From positions 248,001 through 312,000 of the forward strand of contig NZ_JACWMW010000001.1 in the NCBI RefSeq assembly GCF_014773275.1: a stretch of 64,000 nucleotides of DNA. The letters are read 5' to 3'. How positions within the stretch are numbered: position 1 is the stretch's first letter; every line of letters begins with the position of its first letter. Under the pieces are notes generated by a model. The model was not told where the DNA came from, did no database searches, and saw nothing but the letters and a program-made list of their open reading frames with translations. This document shows positions 8,893 to 17,441 of the stretch, one piece after another. The position numbers were made by a program, and so were the translations under genes. This DNA is from Mucilaginibacter rigui (GTDB lineage Bacteria; Bacteroidota; Bacteroidia; Sphingobacteriales; Sphingobacteriaceae).

Positions 8893-9977
8893 CGCCTTTT
8901 CAGCAGCGCGTAAAATTTATCGGCGGTAGCTTTTTTACCTTCCCAATTGTTTTTGGTAACATAATTAGTTTTCAGGAAACGATCGGCTTCTTCAAAACTG
9001 GTAAAGCGGTTCACAATCTCAATAGCTTCGCTGTAAGCAAGGCTGTAACCGTTAAACAGGTCTTTTACAAAAAGTAGTTTATCATTCAGGCTTATGGCCG
9101 CTTTAATATCCTGTATAGGCGCCTGTGCAGGTTCTGCCTGTGCGGTTTGCTGCCCCTTTAATTGTGCTGACATCCGCTCGTTAAATGAGAGCGGCTTGGT
9201 TTCCTTAACAGGCTCTTCTTCCTTAACCTTTGGGGTGTTATCAATAACCGGCTCGGGGTTGGTTGGTACAATATTAGGTTCCTGGGTTTCGTCGGCTTTT
9301 GGCTCATCGGTTATTTTAGGCTCATCGTCTAAAATGTTTTCCATAGTAACCTGCGGAAATTTCCTGGTTTTGTCTTCTGTTACAAGGGGTATAACTTGTT
9401 CTTCCTCGTCCCAATCGTCGGCTTCGTCAATTATCAGTTCGTGTTTTATCACTTCCGGTTCTTCACGTTCAAACGAGTAGCTGTCTTTATCACTCCCGGT
9501 ATGCAGGTCAATCTGTGGCGTAGGTTGTTCTTCTTCAGTCGGGGTTATTTCCAGTTGTATGGGCTCGGGCTGTGCCGGTTTTTCAGGTAACTTAAACGGT
9601 GTGCGTTCAATAACGGGTTTTACCTGCTGTACAAGTGGCTCAAAGTATTTTGGTTCACCTGCGGCGGTTTTTTTTGCTTCTGGCGTAATAATGGGTGCTT
9701 TTGGCTCCTCTGCAACTGGTGCCTTCGGTTCTTCAATTACCCGTTGTATTGCCTGTGGTTCTTCAATATGCGGTGGCAAAGTATGCTGCACCTGTAGCTT
9801 TTGAAGGTTAAGCTTTCTTAATATTTCGGCATGGTCTATTAAAAAGTGGGCGTTGGCAATAAACAGTTCAAGTTCCAGGTCGTTGAGGTTGTCGGGAGTG
9901 CTTTTCAGGTCCTCGTACTGGTCGCTAAGTTCTTTTAATATTTCGCCGGTCTTTCTAAATACTTCCTGCTGCTTCAT
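8883..9977 (-). CDS. hypothetical acidic Pro/Glu-rich protein
   Basis: This 364-residue protein has no recognised catalytic motif. Residues 1-70 are predicted helical (ILKELSDQYEDLKSTPDNLNDLELELFIANAHFLIDHAEILRKL). Residues ~70-270 are low complexity, rich in Pro, Glu, Lys and Asp (EEPKAPVAEEPKAPI), and probably disordered. The final ~85 residues form a second helical block (SLNDKLLFVKDLFNGYSLAY). No signal peptide or membrane span is visible, so it is probably cytoplasmic. Its position next to the Rod operon is a common arrangement for proteins of this build in the phylum, but its role is unknown. Its stop lies inside the end of rodA. Confidence 0.85.
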   Translation of the reverse strand: MKQQEVFRKTGEILKELSDQYEDLKSTPDNLNDLELELFIANAHFLIDHAEILRKLNLQKLQVQHTLPPHIEEPQAIQRVIEEPKAPVAEEPKAPIITPEAKKTAAGEPKYFEPLVQQVKPVIERTPFKLPEKPAQPEPIQLEITPTEEEQPTPQIDLHTGSDKDSYSFEREEPEVIKHELIIDEADDWDEEEQVIPLVTEDKTRKFPQVTMENILDDEPKITDEPKADETQEPNIVPTNPEPVIDNTPKVKEEEPVKETKPLSFNERMSAQLKGQQTAQAEPAQAPIQDIKAAISLNDKLLFVKDLFNGYSLAYSEAIEIVNRFTSFEEADRFLKTNYVTKNNWEGKKATADKFYALLKRRYA

Positions 9978-10054
9978 GGCTTTAATGTTAGGAAATTGCT
10001 TCCCAAAAATAGCATAAAATTCTGATATTAGCCCCTCACTAAAGTTCAGAGAGA

Positions 10055-10636
10055 TTGTATACCGAGGAAGTTTTTAAAAGAAGAAATGAGATTGGCGGGA
10101 GTATTGAAGTGGTCTGTGGGTCAATGTTTTCGGGTAAAACCGAAGAGCTGATCAGGCGGGTTAACCGCGCGCGTATCGCAAAAGTGAATGTTGAAATTTT
10201 TAGCCCGGTAGCCGATACACGCTACGATAAAAGCGCCCTGGTATCGCATAATCTCAATTCTATCCCCTCAAAAGCCGTTGGTAAAGCAGCCGAAATTTTG
10301 CCGCTCGCCGCCCATATCCAGGTGGTTGGGATTGACGAAGCCCAGTTTTTTGATGAAGAACTTCCAGAGGTTGTGCAGGCCCTGGCCAATAGCGGTGTGC
10401 GTGTTATTGTAGCCGGTTTGGATATGGATTTTAAAGGCCGCCCATTTGGCACTATGCCAAAGTTAATGGCCATGGCCGATTCGGTTACCAAGCTGCATGC
10501 CGTATGCGTAAAATGCGGCCAGCAGGCTATATATTCGTACCGTTTGGTACCTAATGAAAGCCAGATATTGCTTGGCGAAAAAGAAAGCTACGAAGCCCGT
10601 TGCCGCAACTGCTTTAATTTAGACGGGGATATATAA
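10055..10636 (+). CDS. tdk: thymidine kinase, type II (zinc-containing)
   Basis: Thymidine kinase phosphorylates thymidine to dTMP in pyrimidine salvage. The 193-residue protein shows the P-loop in VCGSMFSGKTEELIRR (~22-31), the Walker B-like VVGIDEAQFFDEEL with the catalytic Glu, and the zinc lasso made of CVKCGQQ and, later, CRNCF. The start is TTG at 10055: it leaves ~18 residues before the P-loop, as in Bacteroidota homologues, and no upstream ATG fits. It is divergent from the acidic protein gene. A palindromic repeat follows it. Confidence 0.95.
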   Translation: MYTEEVFKRRNEIGGSIEVVCGSMFSGKTEELIRRVNRARIAKVNVEIFSPVADTRYDKSALVSHNLNSIPSKAVGKAAEILPLAAHIQVVGIDEAQFFDEELPEVVQALANSGVRVIVAGLDMDFKGRPFGTMPKLMAMADSVTKLHAVCVKCGQQAIYSYRLVPNESQILLGEKESYEARCRNCFNLDGDI

Positions 10637-10655
10637 GCGATCAACGCTTTATTAA

Positions 10656-10790
10656 TTAACTTAACCGGTCATTGCACCGCTCGACCGCCCTCTCTTCGCT
10701 GCGCGGAAAGAGGGCTAATTATTTTTTATCCTCACCCTCTTTGCGTAGCAGAGAGGGTCGACCAGCGCAGCGCAGTAGGGCTGAGTAAAC
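10656..10790. repeat. long palindromic intergenic repeat, copy 1
   Basis: About 135 bp, largely self-complementary: the left arm CCCTCTCTTCGCTGCGCGGA matches the right arm CCCTCTTTGCGTAGCAGAGA in inverted orientation, with a short AT-rich centre. A second copy lies at 34585-34727, with the arms well conserved and the centre diverged. It has no coding potential. The build resembles a non-autonomous MITE-like or REP-like element. Confidence 0.75.
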
Positions 10791-10909
10791 CCGATAGCAC
10801 CCCCAAATGCCCCATTAGTATCAAAAAGCCCTTTTGTATAAACAAAATTACAATTGATAGATAAACAATAGCCCACGCTTTGCCGTTATATTTCATAAAT
10901 ACAGATACC

Positions 10910-11200
10910 ATGAGCATTGGCTTACTTGCCTCTATGCATTGCAAAAAAGATGCAGAAGGAGCGTTTGATACAGAACTGAAGAAACTGGTGGAAACGTCAA
11001 AGAAAGAAACGGGCTGCTTAGCCTGCGAATTATATCAGTATAAGGACGAGCCCACCAAATATGTGATTGAAGAGGAGTGGATAGATGAGGAAGCCCTAAG
11101 CCGCCACATGGAAACTGCGCACTATAAATATTTTGTCCATATTTCGCCGGCTTTGCTGGTAAACCCTGCCGACGTAAAAATACTTACACGGCTAATTTAA
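10910..11200 (+). CDS. antibiotic biosynthesis monooxygenase (ABM)-fold protein
   Basis: The 96-residue protein fits the dimeric alpha+beta barrel family, whose members act as small monooxygenases or as oxygen/aldehyde-processing enzymes. Markers are the N-terminal strand GLLASMHCKKDAEGAFDTEL, the central ETGCLACELYQYKDEPTKYVIEEEW and the HMETAHYKYF helix, which carries the His residues conserved in this family. The ATG at 10910 is preferred over an upstream in-frame TTG at 10880 because it gives the usual family N-terminus. The substrate is unknown. It stands alone. Confidence 0.85.
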   Translation: MSIGLLASMHCKKDAEGAFDTELKKLVETSKKETGCLACELYQYKDEPTKYVIEEEWIDEEALSRHMETAHYKYFVHISPALLVNPADVKILTRLI

Positions 11201-11304
11201 AACGAGGTTTGCTTTTATGTTGATAAACAATATTTATAGTTTATTGTTATAATTAAAAAGAAACATTTACCCTTTATTACTATTGGGGGTAAACTGATTA
11301 AATA

Positions 11305-11312
11305 TAATTTTG
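11305..11312 (+). promoter_or_regulatory. probable -7 promoter element for the lone receiver gene
   Basis: TAATTTTG matches TAnnTTTG exactly. It ends only 7 bases before the ATG at 11320, so the transcript would have almost no leader if this element is used. Confidence 0.35.
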
Positions 11313-11319
11313 TATAACT

Positions 11320-11685
11320 ATGGCTAAGAAGATTTTGGTTATTGAGGATGATAAGGATATAAGAGATACCATAACCTACGCACTCGAAAGCGAGGGGTAT
11401 GAAGTTATATCGTCCGATAATTCCAGGATCCTGAAGTTTATAGACAAGCACCAGCCAGACCTGATACTGCTGGATAACTGGCTTACCGATTGGAAAAGTG
11501 ATGCCAACGGGCAGCAGCTAAGCCGCGAACTAAAATCAGACCCTAAAACAAGCCATATCCCGGTTATAATCGTATCGGCAGTAAGCAATATAGCCGAACT
11601 GGCTAAAGAAGGATTATCTGACGGATACCTCAAAAAACCATTCGACCTGGAAGCATTGTTCGGGATAGTGAAGAAACATGTATAA
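11320..11685 (+). CDS. stand-alone response regulator receiver protein
   Basis: The 121-residue protein is a single REC domain with no output domain. The acidic pocket is IEDDKD (residues 8-13), the phosphoacceptor is D52 in LILLDNWLTD, the conserved Ser/Thr position is seen in IIVSAVS, and the Lys is in YLKKPFDLEAL. Such proteins usually relay phosphate or act by protein-protein contact (CheY-like). No histidine kinase is adjacent; the nearest on the same strand starts at 17442. A strong bidirectional hairpin follows. Confidence 0.92.
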   Translation: MAKKILVIEDDKDIRDTITYALESEGYEVISSDNSRILKFIDKHQPDLILLDNWLTDWKSDANGQQLSRELKSDPKTSHIPVIIVSAVSNIAELAKEGLSDGYLKKPFDLEALFGIVKKHV

Positions 11686-11800
11686 GCGCCCAGCCCCTGA
11701 AGGGGGAGCAAAATTATATTAATAAAGCCCAACCCCGAAACGGTTGGGCTTTATTAATATTTAAGCATTTCAAAAACTCCCCCTTTAGGGGGCTGGGGGC
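11686..11800. terminator. bidirectional terminator nested in an outer inverted repeat
   Basis: The core is a perfect 19-bp stem (11716-11734 with 11742-11760) with a 7-base loop, A/T-rich at both outer ends, between two convergent genes. A second inverted repeat surrounds it: 11686-11708 (CAGCCCCTGAAGGGGGAG) and 11777-11800 (CTCCCCCTTTAGGGGGCTG). The right outer arm ends at the stop codon of the receptor gene. Confidence 0.8.
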
Positions 11801-13980
11801 TAAAGTTTCACCCCTAAACCAACGTTAAACGAGATCCCATCGCCCGGCAAAATGCCGGGGCCGGGGTACATGTTTATGCGGCGCGTAAAATATTTCTGAT
11901 CGGTTAGGTTGTTGATGTTAAAATTAACGTGGTAGTTTTTCAGGAAACTATAGTTAAACGCCAGGTCCACAAGTTTATAGGCGGGTACTATACCTGTAGC
12001 ACCGGTTGGGTTAAACGTGGTGTTATTAGCATCACTAAACTGTTTGCTTACATAGCTGAACAATACGGTTGAAGTAATATGGCCGGTTAAATAAGTAAGG
12101 CCGGTACGGTTGGTCCAATCTGGTGTGCCTTCAATTTTATTGCCTTTAAGGCTAATGTTCACACCCGCATTGTTTATGCTGCCACTGGTGTACCTGCCAC
12201 GGGTATAGGCAAGGGTGTTAAACAAACGCAGGTCGCTGCCCGATTGCGGGTTGAAACCGCGGATCAGTGATAGCTCGGTGTAAGCTTCAACACCTTTTGT
12301 CTGGGCATTGCCAATAGTGGTTAAGTACAAATGGTTTGCACCGCCTGCATCCTGCACGGTTAAAGTACCTGCGCGGTTACCGTAGCGTACAAAAAAGCCG
12401 TTCACATCAAAGGTAAAAGCCTGGCCCAATTTGCCACGGTAACCCAGGTCGGCATTATAACCACGGCTGTCTTTCATGTTAGGGTCAACAAGGGTTAGCT
12501 GGTCGGCCGGGGTAACAGCGGCATAAATGTACGGGCGGTAAGCCTGCGAGAAGTTTCCGTAAAGCTGGGTGGTGTTGCTCACCTGGTATTGCAGGCCGGC
12601 GCCAAACAATGGGAAACTGCGGTCACGTTTATAATTTACATTGGTGCTGCGGTTGTTCACCACACCATCAATAGTTGTTTTAATACCCTCGTAACGCACG
12701 CCCGGCGTAAACGAAAATTTGTTGGTTATGCGGAAAATGTTCTCTACAAATGCCGCGTAGTTAATGGCGTTAAGGTCAAGATTGATGCCGTAATCTTTAA
12801 TTAGGCTCAAATCAAAATCAGTAGCGGTTGTACCTACGCCTTTTTGCTGGCGATGGGTTGAGCCATTAGCATATCTTAAACCGGTAGTAAGCGTGCTGCT
12901 TACACTTCCAAAGGTATAGTTGTGTAATAAACGAGCTTCGGTTGTAAAGCTTTTATAATGGTCGCGGTCTACCTGGCGCGGGTTGTAAGTGCCTAAGGCA
13001 GGGTTAACCACATCGGCCACGTTTGATGGCGCTATAAACTGCACGCTGCTGCGCTCACCAAAAAGTACATGCGATGTAACCTCTAACTTAGTACTATTGC
13101 TAAAGTTATAATTGAAAATTAATGCCGGGATATTAATAGCCGGTTTAAAGAAATTACGAAAACGGTTTGATTGCCTGGCTGTGGCATTGTACATATCATC
13201 AGTTAAACCACCCGCAATTTGCTGCACATAATCAGACCGGGAGAACTGGAACGACAAGCTGCCTTTTGTATTGAACTGGTACTTGATGCTGGCATAATAG
13301 GCACGGTAGTTAAATGCTGCATCGGGCCGCCAGCCATCACCGCTGCGGGCATCAAAATACGCATAGTAGCTCACCTTGCCTGCTTTACCGCCAATGGCAT
13401 TGTATGAGTTAAAGAAACGGTTGCTCCCAACGGTTTGCTCGCTCTCAAAACCAAACGTTTTGGTAGTATCCGGCTGTTTAATTTTAAAATTTACCATACC
13501 GCCAAACTGGCTGCCAAACTGCAGAGATGACGCACCACGAACATACTGCACCTCGCCAATGGCCTGGAACGGCATGTTGTAGTGATTTTCGGGGTACCCA
13601 ACCACATCCGAGTTGGTGTTGTAGCCGTTTTGCCTAACATTGGTTTCTATAGAACGGTGCATATCGGTACCACGTGTACCAATGTTTAGCTGCAGGCCTG
13701 CGCCATCCATTTCCCAAACATTAACGCCCGGTACCTGCGCAAATAAAGTACGCGCGTTGTTGCCTGCTAAGTTTGCCTTGCCCGGGTCGGCATAAATAAT
13801 ATTGGTTTTTTTACCGGCGAAGATATAATTGCCGGATACATCTGGCAGGTTTTTGCTGCGCGATTCTTTGATCAATACGCTATCCAGCCTGATGGTGTCT
13901 TTGGTGATTTTTTGTGCATGTACCTGGCATACATAAGCCGTTATAGCCGCTGTAAGCAGGGTTTTATATAAGTGTTTCAT
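11800..13980 (-). CDS. TonB-dependent outer-membrane receptor, FecA-like
   Basis: This 726-residue protein is an outer-membrane receptor energised by TonB, probably for a ferric-chelate complex. Residues 1-22 are a signal peptide ending at VHAQK. The plug domain (~35-170) contains LFAQVPGVNVWEMDG, LNIGTRGTDMHRSIETNVRQ and VQYVRGASSLQFGSQFGGMV, which closely follow the FecA plug pattern. The rest is a 22-strand barrel ending in the Phe/Val-rich strand DGISFNVGLGVKL. It lacks the N-terminal carboxypeptidase-like domain of SusC proteins. It is preceded on the same strand by a small membrane-anchored protein gene and may be co-transcribed with it. The FecA assignment is by plug resemblance only. 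Confidence 0.9.
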   Translation of the reverse strand: MKHLYKTLLTAAITAYVCQVHAQKITKDTIRLDSVLIKESRSKNLPDVSGNYIFAGKKTNIIYADPGKANLAGNNARTLFAQVPGVNVWEMDGAGLQLNIGTRGTDMHRSIETNVRQNGYNTNSDVVGYPENHYNMPFQAIGEVQYVRGASSLQFGSQFGGMVNFKIKQPDTTKTFGFESEQTVGSNRFFNSYNAIGGKAGKVSYYAYFDARSGDGWRPDAAFNYRAYYASIKYQFNTKGSLSFQFSRSDYVQQIAGGLTDDMYNATARQSNRFRNFFKPAINIPALIFNYNFSNSTKLEVTSHVLFGERSSVQFIAPSNVADVVNPALGTYNPRQVDRDHYKSFTTEARLLHNYTFGSVSSTLTTGLRYANGSTHRQQKGVGTTATDFDLSLIKDYGINLDLNAINYAAFVENIFRITNKFSFTPGVRYEGIKTTIDGVVNNRSTNVNYKRDRSFPLFGAGLQYQVSNTTQLYGNFSQAYRPYIYAAVTPADQLTLVDPNMKDSRGYNADLGYRGKLGQAFTFDVNGFFVRYGNRAGTLTVQDAGGANHLYLTTIGNAQTKGVEAYTELSLIRGFNPQSGSDLRLFNTLAYTRGRYTSGSINNAGVNISLKGNKIEGTPDWTNRTGLTYLTGHITSTVLFSYVSKQFSDANNTTFNPTGATGIVPAYKLVDLAFNYSFLKNYHVNFNINNLTDQKYFTRRINMYPGPGILPGDGISFNVGLGVKL

Positions 13981-14080
13981 TTTATGAATGTTGAAGTATT
14001 AAAATAAAATTTAATAAAATAGCACCCGCACATGGTATAAAACACCATGCGGAATAAATGAGGATACTAAGATTGTTGGA

Positions 14081-14626
14081 TTAACTTAATACTTCGGGAG
14101 GCTGTGCAGGCGTTGCGATGAATGGATCGGCAGATAACTGATATACTCTGTTAATACCTGCAGGAGGGGTATCTTTAAAGCGCATAAAATTCATCACCAG
14201 TTGCGGGTGGTCGTAAGTTTTATCGGCGCCGGCTTTTTTTGCGGCATCTTTAGTTTTATCCGTAGGGATATCGTTCACCTGCCTGGCGTAAATAACGTTG
14301 TTATCTATCAGCTTGGTTTTTTCGTAGTTGGGTACGCACATCACATAAAGCGTATCCTTGGTGAATTTAAGCTTTACGTAGTTATAGCATGCGTTTTTTA
14401 GCTGTATGGAGCCGCTTACATTTTTATAATCGGCCCATTCGTTTATACCGGGCAGGTTTTGCTTTACCTTAACCTCAACCAGTTTGTTAGGGTCATACAG
14501 GTCATGGCTGATGAGTTCGTTCATGCGCCTGTCTGTCTGTGCCACCATATAATTTTGCAACAGCATGTATCCTCCCCAGTTAAAGAAGTAAATAACAAGA
14601 AAAAATATGGCGAAAGTGCGTTTCAA
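14081..14626 (-). CDS. hypothetical membrane-anchored protein linked to the TonB receptor
   Basis: The 181-residue protein starts with an uncleaved-looking hydrophobic segment (TFAIFFLVIYFFNWGGYMLL), so it is probably anchored in the inner membrane with a periplasmic body. Conserved-looking features are SGSIQLKNACYNYVKLKF, MCVPNYEKTKLIDNNVI and a C-terminal PAQPPE. A clear paralogue is encoded at 58515-59066, sharing all three. The start is TTG at 14626. The gene lies 100 bp upstream of the FecA-like receptor on the same strand. The function is unknown; a role in outer-membrane transport or its regulation is inferred only from context. Confidence 0.8.
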   Translation of the reverse strand: MKRTFAIFFLVIYFFNWGGYMLLQNYMVAQTDRRMNELISHDLYDPNKLVEVKVKQNLPGINEWADYKNVSGSIQLKNACYNYVKLKFTKDTLYVMCVPNYEKTKLIDNNVIYARQVNDIPTDKTKDAAKKAGADKTYDHPQLVMNFMRFKDTPPAGINRVYQLSADPFIATPAQPPEVLS

Positions 14627-14702
14627 TTAACAGCGGGTTATTATGATTGCAATTTTAACTAAAACTTTTTTAAAGCCGCAATAAGTGCGCTTTTTTAATA
14701 GT

Positions 14703-14727
14703 TATGTAATAGTTACATACTGTAACT
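14703..14727. promoter_or_regulatory. two overlapping palindromes, candidate operator
   Basis: TATGTAA-TAG-TTACATA (14703-14719) and AGTTACA-TAC-TGTAACT (14711-14727) are perfect 7-bp dyads that share 9 bases. They sit in the 206-bp divergent region between the minus-strand membrane protein and the plus-strand phosphodiesterase. A related half-site, TTACAGTTAC, occurs near 14754. Repressor or activator binding is inferred from the symmetry. Confidence 0.45.
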
Positions 14728-14832
14728 CAAAAAACCATAATTATTTATTTATTTTACAGTTACGAGTATAATTTTCAAAACGCCCTTATTAATGCTTTAA
14801 AGGCTGTTTTTTTATCATATTAAATACTATTG

Positions 14833-16251
14833 ATGCAAAGTAATAAGCGAGTGCTGTTTTATTTAGTTGACGGCGCCCACAGTGAGGTTTTACCTGAACT
14901 GATAGCAAAAGGTGAACTCCCGAACATAAAACGAATAATTGACGAAGGTACTTACCGCAAGGCTACCACTTGTTTCCCATCAACCACCGGCCCCGCTTAC
15001 CTGCCATTTTTAACGGGGCATTTCCCGGGTACTATGGATATTACGGGTATCCGCTGGTTCGATAAAAAAGAATTTAAACGTACACGTTTTAATAAACTGG
15101 CCATGCGAAGTTATTGCGGGCCCGAAGCTGCCTGGTTCAATACCGATATGCCGGCCGATAAGCCTACGCTGTTTGAACTTATGGGCGAATCGTACAACCT
15201 GTACAACATGATAACCCGCAACGTGCCCGATGAGTATGACCTGGGTAAAAAAGGTAAGGGCTTACTATACATGCGTGCGCACTTTAAACTGCGCCATCAC
15301 CCGGTAGATATACAGGGCCACCAGCGTATTATGGATATGCTTAACACGGGTAAGGATTTTGATTTCCTGTTCGCTGTGTTCCCGAGTGTTGACTGGGATT
15401 CGCATTATCACCACATCCGCGATGCGCGCACGGTTGAGGCCTACAAAATTGCCGATAACAGCCTGGGCGAGGTTCGCGCCAAGTTAGAGGAACAGGGCAA
15501 ATGGGACGATACCCTGTTTGTAATGACATCTGACCACGGCCTTACCCCAACTACCAAACACCTCGACCTTGCCGACTGGATGACCGACCACGGACTTAAA
15601 TCTGTATATTACCCGGTTATCTGGAAAAGCAACCCGAAATGCGCGGTGATGATATCGGGCAACTCGTTCGGTAGCATCCATTTCCTTAACCACAAGGGCG
15701 ACCACGTATTGCGCGAGCAGGGTATCCTTGAAGCAATGGGGGCCGAACGTTTACAGTTATTGTTAAACGAAGATGCGGTTGATTTTGCTATTTACCGTGG
15801 CGATGAAGACCAAACCTTTATTGTACACAATAAAGCAGGCAAGGCAAAAATATCCGTTAAGGATGATGTATTTACCTACGAACCTGTTACTGCCGATGTG
15901 TTAAAATATGGCGGTAAAATTGAAGCTACCGGCCACCGTGCCATACTTGCTGCCACTTTTGAAACTGATTACCCGGATGCTGTGTTCCAGATCTATCAAT
16001 TGTTCAGGAGCCGCAGGGCAGGGGATATTGTGATAAGCGCCGCATTGGGTTATGACCTGCGCGATTTTTGGGAATATCCTGAACACAAAGGCTCGCACGG
16101 ATCGTTACATAAGTACCACATTCATGTACCTATGATATACAACCAAAAAGGCTGGGACGAAAAACCAATGCGCACAGCCGACTTGTTCGATAGTATTTTA
16201 AAATGGAAAGGCATCACGCCAAAAAGTTCGGAAGGCGAACCATTATTTTAA
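14833..16251 (+). CDS. type I phosphodiesterase / nucleotide pyrophosphatase family protein
   Basis: This 472-residue protein has the alkaline-phosphatase fold. The metal-binding and nucleophile regions are LVDGAHSEVLPEL near the N-terminus, TTCFPSTTGPAYLPFLTG with the nucleophile Thr/Ser, SVDWDSHYHH, and MTSDHGLTPTTKH. No signal peptide is visible, so it is probably cytoplasmic or peripherally bound. The ATG at 14833 is preferred to the TTG directly before it. The flippase-like gene begins 22 bp after its stop, so the two form an operon. Together they suggest processing and movement of a phosphorylated lipid or headgroup, but the substrate is not evident. Confidence 0.88.
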   Translation: MQSNKRVLFYLVDGAHSEVLPELIAKGELPNIKRIIDEGTYRKATTCFPSTTGPAYLPFLTGHFPGTMDITGIRWFDKKEFKRTRFNKLAMRSYCGPEAAWFNTDMPADKPTLFELMGESYNLYNMITRNVPDEYDLGKKGKGLLYMRAHFKLRHHPVDIQGHQRIMDMLNTGKDFDFLFAVFPSVDWDSHYHHIRDARTVEAYKIADNSLGEVRAKLEEQGKWDDTLFVMTSDHGLTPTTKHLDLADWMTDHGLKSVYYPVIWKSNPKCAVMISGNSFGSIHFLNHKGDHVLREQGILEAMGAERLQLLLNEDAVDFAIYRGDEDQTFIVHNKAGKAKISVKDDVFTYEPVTADVLKYGGKIEATGHRAILAATFETDYPDAVFQIYQLFRSRRAGDIVISAALGYDLRDFWEYPEHKGSHGSLHKYHIHVPMIYNQKGWDEKPMRTADLFDSILKWKGITPKSSEGEPLF

Positions 16252-16273
16252 CTTTACACCGTTAAAGCAAACA

Positions 16274-17353
16274 ATGACATCAAGCAGCAAGCCAACCGCC
16301 GAACCCGAAAAGCAGGACGCGAAAAGTGTATTTAATAAAAAAGTTATCATTAAGGGCGCCTTTTGGTTCGCGCTGATAACGGTAGCTACCATTGCGGCGG
16401 TTTTCTTCTATAATAACACCGGCGATACGGTAAAAGCCCTGTCGCACATTTCATACAAGTACATCGCTATTTGCTTTGTAATGCTATTTGTAGATCTGAT
16501 GCTGGGCAGCTGGCGTAACCATATTTACATCCGTAAACTGTCGCCCGGCGTATCACATTGGGTAAGTTTCAGAGCAAATGTGGCCAATATGTTTATGGGG
16601 GCAGTAACCCCGGCACACGGTGGTGCGGGCCCGGCGCAAATTTTTGTTTATACCAGCAACGGCGTAACGTTTATTGATTCTTTCGCCATAAGCCTCATCA
16701 ATATGGGAGCTACACTCATATTTATGCCGCTGGCAGGTTTTGTTGCCATTATGCTGATGGATACTACCGAGGTTGGCAGTATGGTGCCGGCCATGCTTAG
16801 GTATGGTTTCAGCTTTTTCCTGCTGTTTTTGCTGGCCTTTTTGCTGGCCTTCTGGAAACCGCTTTGGATAGGTTCTATCATCAAAAAAATAGCTAACGGC
16901 TTATCTTCTATTTTCCCCAAAAAGAAGGAAAAACTGGCTAAGTGGGCCGATAACTCATTCCAGAGTATCAGCAAATACCAGCAAACCTGCAGCGTTATTA
17001 TCCGGAAGAACCCGTTTTTGTTCCCGCTCAGCTTATTAATAACTACTTTATTGTATTTAAATAAGTATTGTTTACAATGGGTTATATTGCTTGGCTTGGG
17101 GGTTAGTGCAAATTTAGTGCAGGTTATCTCTATCCAGATCCTGATACAGTTTATGATATACTTTGCACCAACCCCCGGCGGCAGCGGTTTTGCCGAAGGG
17201 TTTATAGCAACCCTTTTTGGCAAGATTGTACCCGCCGCGTTGATTCCCATTTTTACGTTACTGCAACGTTCGTTCCTGTTGTTTTTCCCGGCATTGGTAG
17301 GTGCTTATGTAGTTATTAGTTTACTCCGTAAACAAACCGTAAAGCAGGGCTAA
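16274..17353 (+). CDS. lysylphosphatidylglycerol synthase TM-region / UPF0104 family flippase-like protein
   Basis: The 359-residue protein has about eight membrane spans and matches the integral membrane part of MprF/AglD-type proteins, which flip lipids or carry lipid-linked substrates. Recognisable segments are SWRNHIYIRKLSPGVSHWVSFRAN, FMGAVTPAHGGAGPAQIF (the PxGxG motif typical of the family) and the C-terminal PTPGGSGFAEG, a second family signature. A hydrophilic Lys-rich N-terminus of ~20 residues precedes the first span. It is translationally close to the upstream phosphodiesterase gene. Confidence 0.87.
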   Translation: MTSSSKPTAEPEKQDAKSVFNKKVIIKGAFWFALITVATIAAVFFYNNTGDTVKALSHISYKYIAICFVMLFVDLMLGSWRNHIYIRKLSPGVSHWVSFRANVANMFMGAVTPAHGGAGPAQIFVYTSNGVTFIDSFAISLINMGATLIFMPLAGFVAIMLMDTTEVGSMVPAMLRYGFSFFLLFLLAFLLAFWKPLWIGSIIKKIANGLSSIFPKKKEKLAKWADNSFQSISKYQQTCSVIIRKNPFLFPLSLLITTLLYLNKYCLQWVILLGLGVSANLVQVISIQILIQFMIYFAPTPGGSGFAEGFIATLFGKIVPAALIPIFTLLQRSFLLFFPALVGAYVVISLLRKQTVKQG

Positions 17354-17441
17354 TACTCAATTAATTTATTATTCTACAAGTAAAGTATTTTAATACTTCA
17401 ATAATTAATATATCTTTAATAACTAAATCTTATTCCCCTTG

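Noticed and set aside
9094-9804. Plus-strand frames opposite the acidic protein
   Set aside because: Ser/Gly/Cys-rich mirror images of the Pro/Glu/Lys-rich repeats in the real minus-strand gene.
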